Positions 44,216 to 55,400 of a stretch of DNA of 64,000 nt are shown here, piece after piece; position 1 is the first letter of the stretch; every line of letters begins with the position of its first letter. Source of the stretch: Mytilus edulis (lineage: Eukaryota; Mollusca; Bivalvia; Mytilida; Mytilidae); contig NC_092353.1 of NCBI RefSeq assembly GCF_963676685.1, positions 10,255,734 through 10,319,733 of the forward strand. The letters run 5' to 3'. The position numbers and the translations under genes are program-made. Below the pieces are notes generated by a model. The model ran no database searches. It was not told the DNA's origin and was given only the letters and a program-made list of their open reading frames with translations.

Positions 44216-45660
44216 ATCTTTTTTGTTGTTTTCTTTTTTATTTTTTGTTTACCATAACGCTTATTTTATTTGTACGCTAGAATTTTGTTTATATTAATTA
44301 TCTTTGACAATTCTTGGCTTCCATTTTAAGCGTCCATTTGTGTCAATATCAAGGACACTATTAAGATATGAAGCAGACTATTTGGTGTCGATTGCACACT
44401 AAACATCAGTTGCAAATGTACTTGAATATATCAGACAGAGTTACTCTTTCTGAAAATCTAGTTGATAAACTTTCTTTGTCTTTCAGAAGATTCGAAATGA
44501 ATTCTTTTATTCTTTAATATAAAACAATTCGGCCAATAGGGATGCATATTTCGAATACCGACTGCTTGTCAAAATCTCAATCCAAATATGTTGTTAATGA
44601 AAATGGTCAAAATGTGATGATATCATTTTATGTGTTTTGGTTGGTTCAGATGCAATTGATTCTTGACATGATAAGTTTTCCCATGACATAATCAAAAGCA
44701 ATTGGTATTAATGAATTCCTTTTTAGGAAAGAACGGTTAAATGAGTATATAAAAGACATCATACAATTCAGAATAGGAAATTTAAGTGTAGAACGTAGAA
44801 AAAATCAACAGTTTAAATATAATTGCAAACGTTTTACGTGGTCACAGCATGTTTTGAAGTAGGACTTTAGAATATTTAATGTTGAGTTTTAAGCAATACT
44901 CATCAATCGTTTCTAAGATACGGCGCGACATGTGAAACAAACACACACCTGTTAGTTCAAAAGTCCCGTACTTTAAAATGTTTTAATTTCATTTTCACCA
45001 AAAAGTATATAGATCGTTTTACCATCTCATAAGAAACAACTATAATAAGATTCATGGAAAATGTAGAAGTCCGTTTTGTCGAACATCTAGACAACTTTGT
45101 TTTATACACCAAGAGGATATATGATTCCCATCTTAATGTGTGCGATACGTGAATTTAAATACTTTAAGTTAAACCTCAATCAAATCTGAACATGGATATG
45201 AACAGCGAAACGGAAACAGTGATACACATCAGTTTTGTTTATTCTCTTTTTTACTTTATTTATTCACTTTTATAATTTTTTCACTTTCCTTTTATTTATT
45301 TCTTGTCTTGCCATTTTAATGAGATCTTTGTACTTATATTGCTGAACACGTCACATGTTATGCTAATCATATGAAATGTTTACAGAGTAATGTATGCGGA
45401 CACCAATGATCTTTCCTACTTACTAGAGTTTTAAAAAATCCCATGAATGATTTTGATGTAAAATTATAAACAAAATTGACAGGATTATGACTCAAACCTT
45501 TACCTATTATAATTCACATTGCTGATACGCTACATGACTTTTTACTTTCGATATCGAATACTTTTATATCTTGTGTATATTTAACTCCATTGTAATAGTA
45601 TTTGAATTCAAAATACAAAACATATCTGTTGACTAGCATTAAAAAACAAAGATTTAAGAC
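44216..45660. other. No gene seen
   Basis: AT-rich sequence without recognisable domains or repeats. Confidence 0.35.
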
Positions 45661-45663
45661 TTA

Positions 45664-46925
45664 GGCCGTGTTCACATTGACCTAAACTCGGTGTTGTGTA
45701 AGTGTAACTCACACGCAAACTAAACAAAATTACGTTCCCATTGATAAAATTCAATGTTTACATGTAGTGTAAATCATGTTTTGTCTACATGCAGTCGATA
45801 CTCGATGTAATCCTTGTGTAGATTAAGTGTACACACAACTAGGCATTTAAAACATTAGTTTCACCGTGCATATTTAAGGAAGAAACGATTTTTGAATATA
45901 ATTGATATTTATAGCAATTATTTATAAAGTTCTTTACAGAAATATTTGTCTAAACTTGATATATTTATTTGTTTTGCTTAGAAATAAAATTTAACGTAGT
46001 TTTAGTAAGCCCTTATCAAGACTCAAAGCAGCATCATTGCCGAACACATAATTCATTTGAAAATTAAGGTCTTTCCGAATCGACTTGACTTACACAGAAA
46101 TATTTGCCACTGGTCTTTACTCAAACAACGATTCACTCATAAATGCATTACTTAAAAAGTGTGAGGTAAATGTATTGTTTGTCTAGTATCTCGGATCCGT
46201 GAAATTACACTTAAAAAGTAAAAAAAAAAAAAACATTACCCCCTCTTTTTGCCAAATACTTCTTGAAAAAGAAATATTATTTGAATAAACAGAAAAGATA
46301 GAAATATAGTGATCCCTTATATATCAATCCTTCTTCTTCGTCTGTAAGCACGTTGTTGCAGCCTACGTTTTCTAATGCTTAATCGAGACATCTTTAGTAT
46401 CTTTAAACTACTGCAAATCATCAAAATGGCTTTCATTAAGAAGCAACCACTTAACTTAAAAAAAGGGGGGGGGGTATTTTGTTTATTTATCTGAATCAGA
46501 ATTTTTTCCGCGCAAACGTTTTGTTCCGGTTTTTTTTTCGATGCTGGTAATCAATTTTTTTTTTCTTCAACTGTTAACACTATATTATAATGTTATGGGG
46601 AAACTCTGGATTCAGAATATTTTTTATAATCTGTTGATCCAGAATGGTTTTCTTTATCCAACTGGGGTTCGGAATATTTCTATCCCCTATTTAGAGTCTA
46701 ATGGTCGTTCCCTTACTGCTAGAAAAGTTGTCCGAAAACGTTTCATTCGATTCTACGTAATGAACATTTAAATGACATAGAGTTTAAAAATGTGAACAAA
46801 TCTTATGTACAGGTAATTTAACAAGGTGTATAGATGTGAACAAATTTAATGTGAAACCAATGTCCAGTCCATTAAACTAATTGTAAACAAGTTTACTGTA
46901 CACAGAGTTTGGTGTGAACACGGCC
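45664..46925. mobile_element. TTA-flanked TIR element, Harbinger-like
   Basis: The left end GGCCGTGTTCACATTGACC and the right end TGAACACGGCC are inverted, with further inverted similarity inside (AAACTCGGTGT left, AAACTCTGTGT on the other strand at the right). TTA directly abuts both ends (45661-45663 and 46926-46928), as expected for a 3-bp target duplication of the PIF/Harbinger type. 1262 bp, no transposase recognised. A 24-codon arginine-rich - strand frame at 46317-46391 might be a transposase remnant. Confidence 0.7.
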
Positions 46926-46928
46926 TTA

Positions 46929-48159
46929 GCCTAATGGTCTCATTCATATGTATTATTGACGTTAATAAAAAAATTTAAACTTGACTTGTTGATTTTTAGT
47001 TTGAAAGCAGAAATTAACAAGTATCTCGTTTCTTCATAAGTTTTCTCATCTTAATGAGTTTATTTACTTGCATTTATTTTCGGTTTATCATGTTACATCT
47101 GCATTGCTTACAATATCATATATGATAATGAGATTATTTAATTAGTTTTGACATAGCAATAAAAGCAGACGTCAATTGCCTTACCTTTTTGTTAAAGTTT
47201 TACGTACATCACATATAATTTTCAAACTACACACAAGATTTGCGTACAGGAAGTTGTCTTTTAATCTCAACCAAGTAGGGTTTCGATACGATTATAGTTT
47301 AATTTCTGTATCTGATAATTTCATAATCAACTCGTTGTTAAAAGTGTAGTTATCATGGTTGTCTCTGAATATGAATATTTATACAAATAAAAAATACTTT
47401 ACCTTGGTGTCATACTTCATTCATTGTCAGCTGTGGTCAACAGAGCGAATTATGTCATTTGATACTCGTATATACTTCACTGGCTAAGGTGTAATATGAA
47501 GAACGTATGGGTGGGTTATTTAAATAACTTATCAAAATGTTCAGAAACAGAAATGTTATTGAATTGTTTTATTATCTTAGATGCTCATAAAAAATAACAA
47601 ATAAGAGTTGGTAGGAAATGGCCACAGCATTTATTAACAAATATGATATATGTACTATTATATGAAATGCAATTTGTGATATGATATGAACTAAAATTCA
47701 GTGATAGAAATGCATATGTTTCTTTGAAAATGTTGTATGATGCTCGCCGAATATGTTCGAGGTGGCAGACCATATATGAAAAGGGGCAAGTTCAAGTTAA
47801 GCTATTAACCCGAGAAATCAGAGGCTAATGCTATCATACGATTTAAATAAGTCTGTAAACTGCAAATATGTTCTTTAAGCGCAGCGAAATCATTCAAATT
47901 GACGGTGCTGCGACAATTTTAGCCCTCAGATAAAAGTTTCGTAGAATCGTCAACCGCCAATAAAATTGGAGGGAGCTGCGCGTAGCTGTGCCATTTCAAG
48001 GGAATGTAAATGAAACAATTTCTAATAAATGAACAGAGGAACAAGAAAGAAATTACTTACATTATACATAAAACAGAATCAGTAACGCTGACGTTTCATC
48101 TAAACTAATTACAAAGTTCATAATATGAGCAGATATAATATTTACAACGAGTCAACTAT
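46929..48159. other. No gene; 3' flank of the Ngaro-like element
   Basis: No coding sequence recognised. Any terminal repeat of the Ngaro-like element should lie near 47.9-48.16 kb, but I could not match one to the other flank. Confidence 0.35.
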
Positions 48160-48165
48160 CAAAAT

Positions 48166-49028
48166 TCAAAGTGTATAATAGTCGTCTGGAAAAGTAATGC
48201 CACCCGTCTTACTAGAACTAATTGTTTCTAGTGCTCCCTGGATGATATTCAGAAAAAAATCATTTCCTATCTTAGTTAAATGCACCCCATCACCTGCTAG
48301 GAACTCATGTGTAGCTTTTATGTCAGGATACCGAATGTAACAGCCTCCATGCTTTGTCATGTGGACACCAATGGAGCTGTTTAACCGACGCCTGCACTTC
48401 TCCATACAATTCCCATCGGTAGAATACATCAACTGCAATCTTGGTAATACTTGCGACCAAATTAATGTCGTTTCAGGCAATTTATTTGATAACCATGACA
48501 TAAATTTAACAAGCTGGTAATTTAAGTAACCTATCGGCGTTCATTATCACTGAACTAGTATATATATTTGTTTAGGGGCCAGCTGAAGGACGCCTCCAGG
48601 TGCGGGAATTTCTCGCTACATTGAAGACCTGTTGGTGACCTTCTGCTGTTGTTTTTTATTTGGTCGGGTTGTTGTCTCTTTGACACATTCCCCATTTCCA
48701 TTCTCAATTTTAATTTTAGTTTGATATTACTTATATCATTTCCCACAATATGCAATATAATATAGCTGGGAGGATCTTCAAATCTCAGTATTATTCTAAT
48801 GCGATTTTTCATCTTAGAGAGAGTTAGTCCACCGGTTCCTTGCCAACAAATATTTAATCCCAACCTATTCAAAGTCAAATTAGCTCCTCCCGGGTGCTGC
48901 CTTGATTCCACAAACGGTTTCTTAATAATGGACGACCTAACAATCCAAACCCTTATAGGAGAATTTGAAACTAACAGCAATATACATAAACAATTAAACG
49001 GGAATTCGTATGTAACGCAAATATGCAC
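48166..49028 (-). pseudogene. SGNH/GDSL hydrolase of the Ngaro-like element
   Basis: The N-terminal piece (about 49028-48721) reads VWIVRSSIIKKPFVESRQHP, LNICWQGTGGLTLSKMKNRI and YIILHIVGNDIS. The first SGNH block is RSS where GSS/GDS is expected, while the block containing GND is kept. The C-terminal piece (48501-48166) reads WLSNKLPETTLIWSQVLPR and ends DGVHLTKIGNDFFLNIIQGA, with the D-x-x-H block intact. A 186-bp Penelope-like tail splits the domain between these pieces. Confidence 0.82.
48535..48720 (+). repeat. 5'-truncated Penelope-like family B tail
   Basis: TTCATTATCACTGAACTAGT, GGGGCCAGCTGAAGGACGCC, CGGGAATTTCTCGCTACATT and CCCCATTTCCATTCTCAATT are the inverse of 16565-16745. Only the last 180 or so bases are present, inserted within the hydrolase coding region of the Ngaro-like element. 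Confidence 0.9.
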
Positions 49029-49764
49029 CTGATTTCCAACGACCTAAACTTTTAATCTTTTTGTCGGATAACCCTTCAATGGCACAGGCTGTAGCCATAC
49101 CTATTCTGAAAGAGTGAGACGACCAACGAGTATTATCAATACCTAAAGCATGTATTGACTTTTTGAGTATTGCAGAAAACTGGTATTTAGTCAACGGTTT
49201 ACCGTCAAAATGACAAAATAGCGGTGCATCTCTACTACTGGTCTGTCTCGCAAATAACAAGTCAATAAAACCACCGGACAAATACATTTGTCTAATTGCT
49301 CCGGAATGTGTATGGTTACACCTCTACCAAACTGATCGGTCTTAGATGAAACCAAATTTCTAAATATTTTTTGTAAATTTCGACATCATTCATGTTTAAA
49401 GCATGATTTGAATAACATGTATCACTCATAGTTTGAACTGTCAACTCCCCAACCCTAAAAAGACCATGAAAGGCCAAGGAAAAAAACGCCTTGAATAGCC
49501 TGCAGAACTGCAGATACATGATGATATTGACAAAATACGACCCAATAACTCTGTTGAAATAGGCAGTCTAGTGTCCATCTGAGGCGACCTTGTACGCTTT
49601 ACACCATCGATCATTTTCCTGACGATAAACTTTTGTGTATAGTCTTTATAATCATTTAGCTTGTTGTAGAAACTTAGGCCTGATGTGTACGAATTAATTG
49701 TGGAATGAGCGAATCCAGATTTATACATATATGCAATAAAAGCAACAATGTCGTGCAGAGACAC
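48994..49764 (-). pseudogene. Tyrosine recombinase of the Ngaro-like element
   Basis: The N-terminal part (49764-49441) has DIVAFIAYMYKSGFAHSTIN and VKRTRSPQMDTRLPI, the SAM-like core-binding half. The catalytic part (49287-48994) has HSFRIGMATACAIEGLSDKK (His-x-x-Arg), LGRWKSGAYLRYIR (Trp at the second His position, and the candidate nucleophile Tyr). At least two frameshifts lie between 49520 and 49290. Confidence 0.85.
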
Positions 49765-49875
49765 GGGTCATACATTAGCAAGACCGATATCTTTCCTGAA
49801 ACTGTTAAAAAAAAATTAAAGCCCTGGCGTACAACTTTGCTGTACTAGGAGCTACCGAATTGTTTATTAAAAAAT

Positions 49876-50352
49876 CTACTTCAGTTCCGAAATGACCATG
49901 TGGAACTCCACAGGAACGTCTGATGGAATTTGATCTGCTTCCGGGGCCAATGTACGGAAACGGATCACCTGGAAACGAGACAGAGAATCTGCAATTGCAT
50001 AACTTTCGCCTGGAATATGCAACGCTCGTACCTGGATATTTTTTCTCATAAATAACAATACTAGAGGACGAATTAACTTCATTACGTACTTCGATTTTGA
50101 TGTTCGCTTGTTAATTATCAAAACTAGTGCTTGGTTATCTATTCCTAATAACATTTTCTTGTTGCTAAATTGAGGGGACCAAATTAACATGGCCAATAAT
50201 ATAGGCACCAGCTCTAAAAAAAGATATATCGGACATGAACTCCTTATCCCTCCACTCGACAGGCCATCGAAACGGAGTCCATTGCTTGTCAAATAAGCCC
50301 CACAACCAAGAGCAGCACTCCAGAACTATCAGTAAACAGCTCAAGCGTATCA
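49876..50352 (-). pseudogene. RNase H domain of the Ngaro-like element
   Basis: LFLELVPILLAMLIWSPQF, GIDNQALVLIINKRTSKSKY and HIPGESYAIADSLSRFQ match the RNase H of DIRS-order elements (acidic Glu, Asp of DNQA, Asp of ADSLSR). A frameshift near 50290 separates it from the RT C-terminus. Confidence 0.82.
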
Positions 50353-51250
50353 CTTAATAACCAGAGACTTTCCGAAATGTAACATTCGCGATTAAAATTT
50401 TCTAAAAACTCTAACCAGACTAAATCATCAGATCTCAGCTCTTGATTAATTTTTACATAATAATACGACTTTCTGTGTTTAAGGTTTGAAATTACATCAT
50501 AAAACCTTCCAGTAAAAGCCCTTGATGACGGAATAGCACGTGAGCAAAATGATATAAGCCCAATGATTGACTCTAGTTCCTTCAATTTTATCTTTTTCAG
50601 ACCAACCATGTATTGATTACCAGTCCTTAACTTAATTACCTTGTTTTCCGGCATTTTTACCAACATAAGTAAAAGTATCAATTTCGAGACCAAGACATGT
50701 CAAGGTTGTTGTAGGACCAACTGTTTTGTTGTCTGCCAATGGCACACATAAATCCTTACAAACTTTAATAAAAGTGTCCATTAACAACTCACAATTATTA
50801 TTTGACTCGTGTCCAGCAAATATAAAATCATCCAAATTATGATCCAAAGTGTCCAGACCAGACTTTGACTGAACAACACAGTGTAAAAAGGTCGAAAATC
50901 GTTCAAAAAGCTGACATGAGCTACATATTCCTAAGGGTAGACATTTATTGATGTAAAACTTATCCTGAAATTTGATACCCATAAGATCAAAATCTGCAGG
51001 ATTTATGATTAAAAGCCTAAATGCTTGGCGAATATCGATGTTTCCGATTGTCTTACGCTCTCCGAGAGCTGCAATCATATTTAAAACATTGTCAAATGAT
51101 GAGTATTTCACACTACAATAATCTTCGGGTATAAAATCATTAATACTACCACCACTTGGATAAGACAAATGAGATATGAGACGCCAGCCATTATCTGGTT
51201 TCTGAACAAGTCCAATTGGAGAAATTCGCAGTGTCGATATAGGATTTTTC
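50353..51250 (-). pseudogene. DIRS-type reverse transcriptase
   Basis: SYPSGGSINDFIPED, GNIDIRQAFRLLIINPADFD (motif A), NKCLPLGICSSCQLFERFST (the PLGICSS motif of DIRS-like RTs), LDHNLDDFIFAG (the catalytic double Asp) and TLTCLGLEIDTF. The 5' end (about 51250-51169) is out of frame, and the thumb region continues in another frame from 50693. Confidence 0.87.
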
Positions 51251-51809
51251 AGAAAATGGACCCAAAATCCTAAAAAAAAGTTTGACCTCGTCGTGCAACT
51301 TTGCTAATGTTTAGGACTTGTGTATTTCTGCAGACACCAATTTTTTTTTTTGCGGTAGCAGAAATACGTGGACCTTCATATTGTAACCTTAATCCAAAAG
51401 TTAACCCCTCAAGCAGGAGCTGAGCATCCACCCTATTTGCATAATCACCAAGATACTTTTTTAATTAAATTATGTTTATTGGAGTAAACCCTTTATCCCA
51501 TAGGTGGCGCAATAGTTTGGACTCTGAAAGTAATGCAATCTTAATTATATACAAAATTAACAATATGAACAATGTCATAAATTCTTACACATCTCTTTAA
51601 GATAGAAACATAAAAAAATAATTGTGCCACAACTTTAACTGCACTCTGCTAAAGAATCACTTCCTATATTGACCAGAATACGATTTCGTATTGATGGGAT
51701 ACTGCACTGGGTTGCCACCACGTCCCTGAAATCTCGGACTAAATTGAGGCCTAGGATGCTGCAATCTTGCATTTCCGCCTACCCTATTAGGAAAAAACAT
51801 TTTGTCTTG

Positions 51810-51975
51810 GGCACTGTATAAATATATAAAACAACACGTTTAATAATTTATTGCGTCCGAAGCGCTTTTCTGGATTTACCTTCATCAGGAACGCTCAAAG
51901 CCAAACATTTGAAATCCGAAGATGTATAAGTACCGAAAAGTGGGTGCTGATCAGAACATCTTAAACAAAAATGGG
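51810..51975 (-). repeat. Ribozyme-bearing short repeat, subfamily 3
   Basis: Inserted in the Gag-like ORF. On the - strand it has CATTTGGCTTTGAGCGTTCC split around a hammerhead motif (51853-51894), then TAATAAATTATTAAACGTG. A decayed relative is at 62395-62480. Confidence 0.6.
51853..51894 (-). ncRNA. Hammerhead-like motif, weak stem II
   Basis: Stem I GCGTTC (51894-51889) pairs with GGACGC (51858-51853). Core CTGATGA is at 51888-51882 and GAAA at 51870-51867. Stem III AAG/CTT has a CG loop, with cleavage predicted after the C at 51859. Stem II has only two G-C pairs and an A-A at its base, so activity is uncertain. Confidence 0.6.
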
Positions 51976-52740
51976 TCATGATTGATTAACACATTTGCCC
52001 TGGTAATTGAATGCGTAACATTTAAAGCGCCCTGTGCTTACTGGTGCAGTATTATTAGAAGACGGAGGATACATATAAAGCAGCCATAGCTCAGGGTCAA
52101 CAACGGCCCAAGAACCAGCTGGATCCTGCGACATTCTGATGCGAAATTGTTCGTCATACGATTTCCACCCTAGTGCGCACCGCTTAGCACCTAACCGAAT
52201 ACTATGCATGTATTTTAGTAATTCTTGAAATACATGCGGGTGAGCAGTACAATAAATACTTATATACACTAAATATGCGTCTGTCCAGGTATCTATGGAG
52301 TCAATTTTTTGTTGTTGCTGCCGTGGTTGTATCAAAATTTCTTCCTGCGAAATAACTACTTTCTGTTTATCCCCTGCAGAGGCTTGTGAAATGACTAACA
52401 GTAAGGCCAGGTCAATATACTCTCCAGCAATAATTTTTTGTCTAAAGCTTACAGGGATATTTCTAGCCAGGTCATCACTGGTCTTAATGCAGGAAGAAGG
52501 GGTTTCAAATACAGGACACTTACCTCAATGCGTCATGGATCCAGTAGCGGTTGCGGGTACCGGAGCCATAGTCATAACTTCTGTATCTAGTGTATTGGTT
52601 ACCACTGGACTCTCTGTTGATCTGATATCATGGACATTTCCAACTTTCCGACGCAAGACACTTCTCTTAGCGGCCGGTGCCACGCTATCTCCTCTTCCCT
52701 TGGGCGCCAATCTTTTCCTTTTAGAAGCTCTAAACATTTT

Positions 52741-54542
52741 AAACTGAAAAAGACACACTATGATAACTTATGTAAATATTTGATTATATATGTCAGATCA
52801 TATATGATTTAACACAATGTAAAAGAAACACAATAATTTGCCCGATTCTGTTGTGGCCGATCGAGTCTCAAGCACGATGAGGAATGAAATTAGATTTGCA
52901 TCCACCTTAAACAAACAGTATTGGAATTCTGCTATCTCCAATATTTGATGCGTTCACTGTGTTTATCCAATATAATGTTAAAAATTAAAATAAATAAACT
53001 ACTGCTAGATATAAACTAATTCAAAATGTCAAAAATCAAAAAACAATTTTTAGAAATAAACTATTTCTCTCAGAACGCAGAAAAAGCCTGACCATGCCAT
53101 GCCGTCTGCTGCATAACAATTTTGTTTCGCCCCGGCGCTTCGACAATTGTAACAATCGAGTCAAAATAAAATATAATCAAATCTCTGATCAATATTGTTT
53201 GAAACATTTTAAAAATAATTAACGTTTTTAACAACTTATGTGTCAGATTTGTGTAGATTGCTGCAGATATTTTCTGGTCTAAAAAGAGCGTCTGCTAAAG
53301 CCAAATGTCGACGTCAAAAGGATTATAGGTAAATCAATCACTTGTGAAGATCGATAATCCAACTAAACACCAAATATTATTAATAACTAACGAAGTAGTA
53401 AAACGGACATGGTGGCATGATCACAACCGATAACTGATTTAAAATTTAGATTTTAAATCTTATTACAGCGAAGGAAACCCCGCATTTAAAGAATATAAAC
53501 AAACGTGCAGTCATTCATAACTTTATCAAATTCTACAATTTTCTAAACACATCAAAATATTTGCTTAAGAATTATGTACCCATGTGTTGATTCAATGCTA
53601 AACATATGGGAATTTTATAGAAAATCCACAGCCTTTATCCTTGTACTCTCATATTTGGTAATTTGGTGACTGGTAGATATAGAATTATTGCATGCAGTGC
53701 TAGCATTGATTTTCTTAAATCAAGTTTATTGATGTAGTTATTGGTTAAAACAAATATAAATATAAATATGGACCAAAGCAAGTACACCTTTTAGGGTGCG
53801 CTCGACTTTAGTGACTCAGCACGAGGTGTTTTGGAATTTACAGGTTGCTTAGAACTTTTTGTAAACAATAAACATCATAGAAAATCAAGTGAGTAGTCTA
53901 TGTGTCAAATTTTATAACAGAAATCTCTGTATTAAAGGCTGTGGATTTTCTATAAAAATCTTGGTTTATTTGCCGCAAAGTCCTCTATTTCTTTTAAATG
54001 CAATGAAACAGTAAATAATAATGATTTGCATCAAGTTTCCCCTTGGTATTTGTACAAAATGGCCTATCTTTATTATTCATTTTATCTGTAGTTTTGATAC
54101 TATTCAAGTTTGAAAAGTTCGTACAAAAATGGCTACAGAAGGGGTCATAAACCTTAATCAATTGACCATCAAAGACTAAAACAAATCCACGCATTCGTCC
54201 AGATAGTAGCTCTATCTATATTTCGCCTAGCTCTATTCAAGATATTATGCACGAAGAGAGGTCTATGAATTGCACAGACATTGACCTGTGATAAATTTGA
54301 TGTTCATCAATTAACATGATGAAGGAATAAAAATGACACTTTGAGTCGTCATTGATAATAAAATAAATTGGTAAACCTATGTTGATAGGATATAATAAAA
54401 ACCTACTTCCTAAATCAAACGTATAACTTGTTTGCCTGCTTTCATATATCATTATCTGAGTACAGATGAGGACCCATCTAAAATTGTCAATAATTGTAGA
54501 AATTGCTGTTAAATCAACGCGTTTTTTTGCCAAAACCATTGT
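52741..54542. other. No gene seen
   Basis: AT-rich sequence, 5' flank of the Ngaro-like element. The open frames at 53994-54575 (- strand) show no motif. Confidence 0.35.
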
Positions 54543-54622
54543 AGATAAAGGCAACAGTAGTATGCCGATGTTCAAAAGTTATAAATTGATTAGGAGAAAA
54601 CAAATCCCGGTTACAAACTAAA
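54543..54622 (-). repeat. Penelope-like family C tail end, antisense
   Basis: AAGGCAACAGTAGTATGCCG and AAATCCCGGTTACAAACTAA are the reverse complement of the end of the 18691/42895 tails. Confidence 0.75.
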
Positions 54623-54699
54623 ATATGCACATTTTTTTTTGAGTTAAGTCTGCCAATTGATATTTTATCGTATGTTTTTCTTTGTTGTGATGTTATGCT

Positions 54700-55045
54700 A
54701 TTGTTTCAGAAAAAGGGAGAAGGTTTGGATCCATTAAAACGTTTAATCCCGCTGCAAATGTTTGCACCTGTCCTAAGTCAGGAATCTGATGTACAGTAGT
54801 TGTCGTTTGTTTATGTAATATATACGTGTTTCTCGTTTCTCGTTTTGTTTATATAGATTAGACCGTTGGTTTTCCCGTTTGAATGGTTTTACACTAGTAA
54901 TTTTGGGGCCCTTTATAGCTTGTTGTTCGGTGTGAGCTAAGGCTCCGTGTTGAAGGCCGTACTTTAACCTATAATGGTTTACTTTTTAAATTGTTATTTG
55001 TATGGAGAGTTGTCTCATTGGCACTCACACCACATCTTCCTATAT
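54700..55045 (-). repeat. Short interspersed repeat, antisense, longer copy
   Basis: TTGAAGGCCGTACTTTAACC, GGAGAGTTGTCTCATTGGCA and GTTTTCCCGTTTGAATGGTT are the reverse complement of 16196-16416. The copy also extends through CACCTGTCCTAAGTCAGGAA, so the full unit is longer than the LINE-inserted copy. Confidence 0.75.
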
Positions 55046-55228
55046 CTACAACCCATTTACACTTTTTAAAAGAGAATACCAGTTATCGATAACTTATCCT
55101 GAAAGTTTCTCCAGAATATATTTCATATGAGAAATGCAATGAATTATGTAAACAAATTACGATATGTACATACGGTAAAATTTTCCATCTGTTGAAATAC
55201 TTGAAAGGTGATTGCATTTAACTTTATT

Positions 55229-55259
55229 AAGGTCTTTCCTCTACGTGAGGAAAGACCTT
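55229..55259. repeat. Perfect 13-bp inverted repeat, 5-nt loop
   Basis: AAGGTCTTTCCTC at 55229-55241, loop TACGT, exact complement at 55247-55259. Confidence 0.85.
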
Positions 55260-55294
55260 ATTGTTTTCTTACATATGATTTTATATATATAACT

Positions 55295-55400
55295 AGGAAA
55301 GAAGGACGACAGATACCAGAGGGACAGTCAAACTCATAAATCGAAAATAAACTGACAACGCCATGGCTAGAAATGAAAAGGAAAAACAGACAAACAATAG
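55295..55400 (-). repeat. Penelope-like family A tail, antisense
   Basis: GACGACAGATACCAGAGGGA, CAGTCAAACTCATAAATCGA and ACTGACAACGCCATGGCTAG match the complement of 29490-29570. Confidence 0.8.

Larger units (their letters stand above)
51640..52739 (-). pseudogene. Gag-like ORF1 of the Ngaro-like element
   Basis: Starts MFRASKRKRLAPKGRGD at 52739, a basic N-terminus. After a frame change come NIPVSFRQKIIAGEYIDLAL, IDTWTDAYLVYISIY, HPHVFQELLKYMHSIRLGA, WKSYDEQFRIRM and FKCYAFNYQGKC, the start of a zinc knuckle whose end is lost. A repeat at about 51810-51975 interrupts it, and a Gly/Pro/Arg/Gln-rich tail (HPRPQFSPRFQGRGGNPV) remains at 51640-51800. Confidence 0.8.
48160..52740 (-). mobile_element. 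Ngaro/DIRS-type tyrosine-recombinase retroelement
   Basis: On the - strand, in order: Gag-like ORF1, reverse transcriptase, RNase H, tyrosine recombinase, SGNH hydrolase. RT of the DIRS type with a tyrosine recombinase instead of a DDE integrase, plus a hydrolase, is the layout known for some Ngaro elements. Every module has stops or frameshifts, and two other repeats have inserted (48535-48720 and about 51810-51975), so the copy is inactive. No split direct repeats could be matched by eye. Confidence 0.88.

Noticed and set aside
48160..52740. Endogenous retrovirus
   Set aside because: A tyrosine recombinase replaces integrase, the RT is of the DIRS type, and no envelope or protease is visible.
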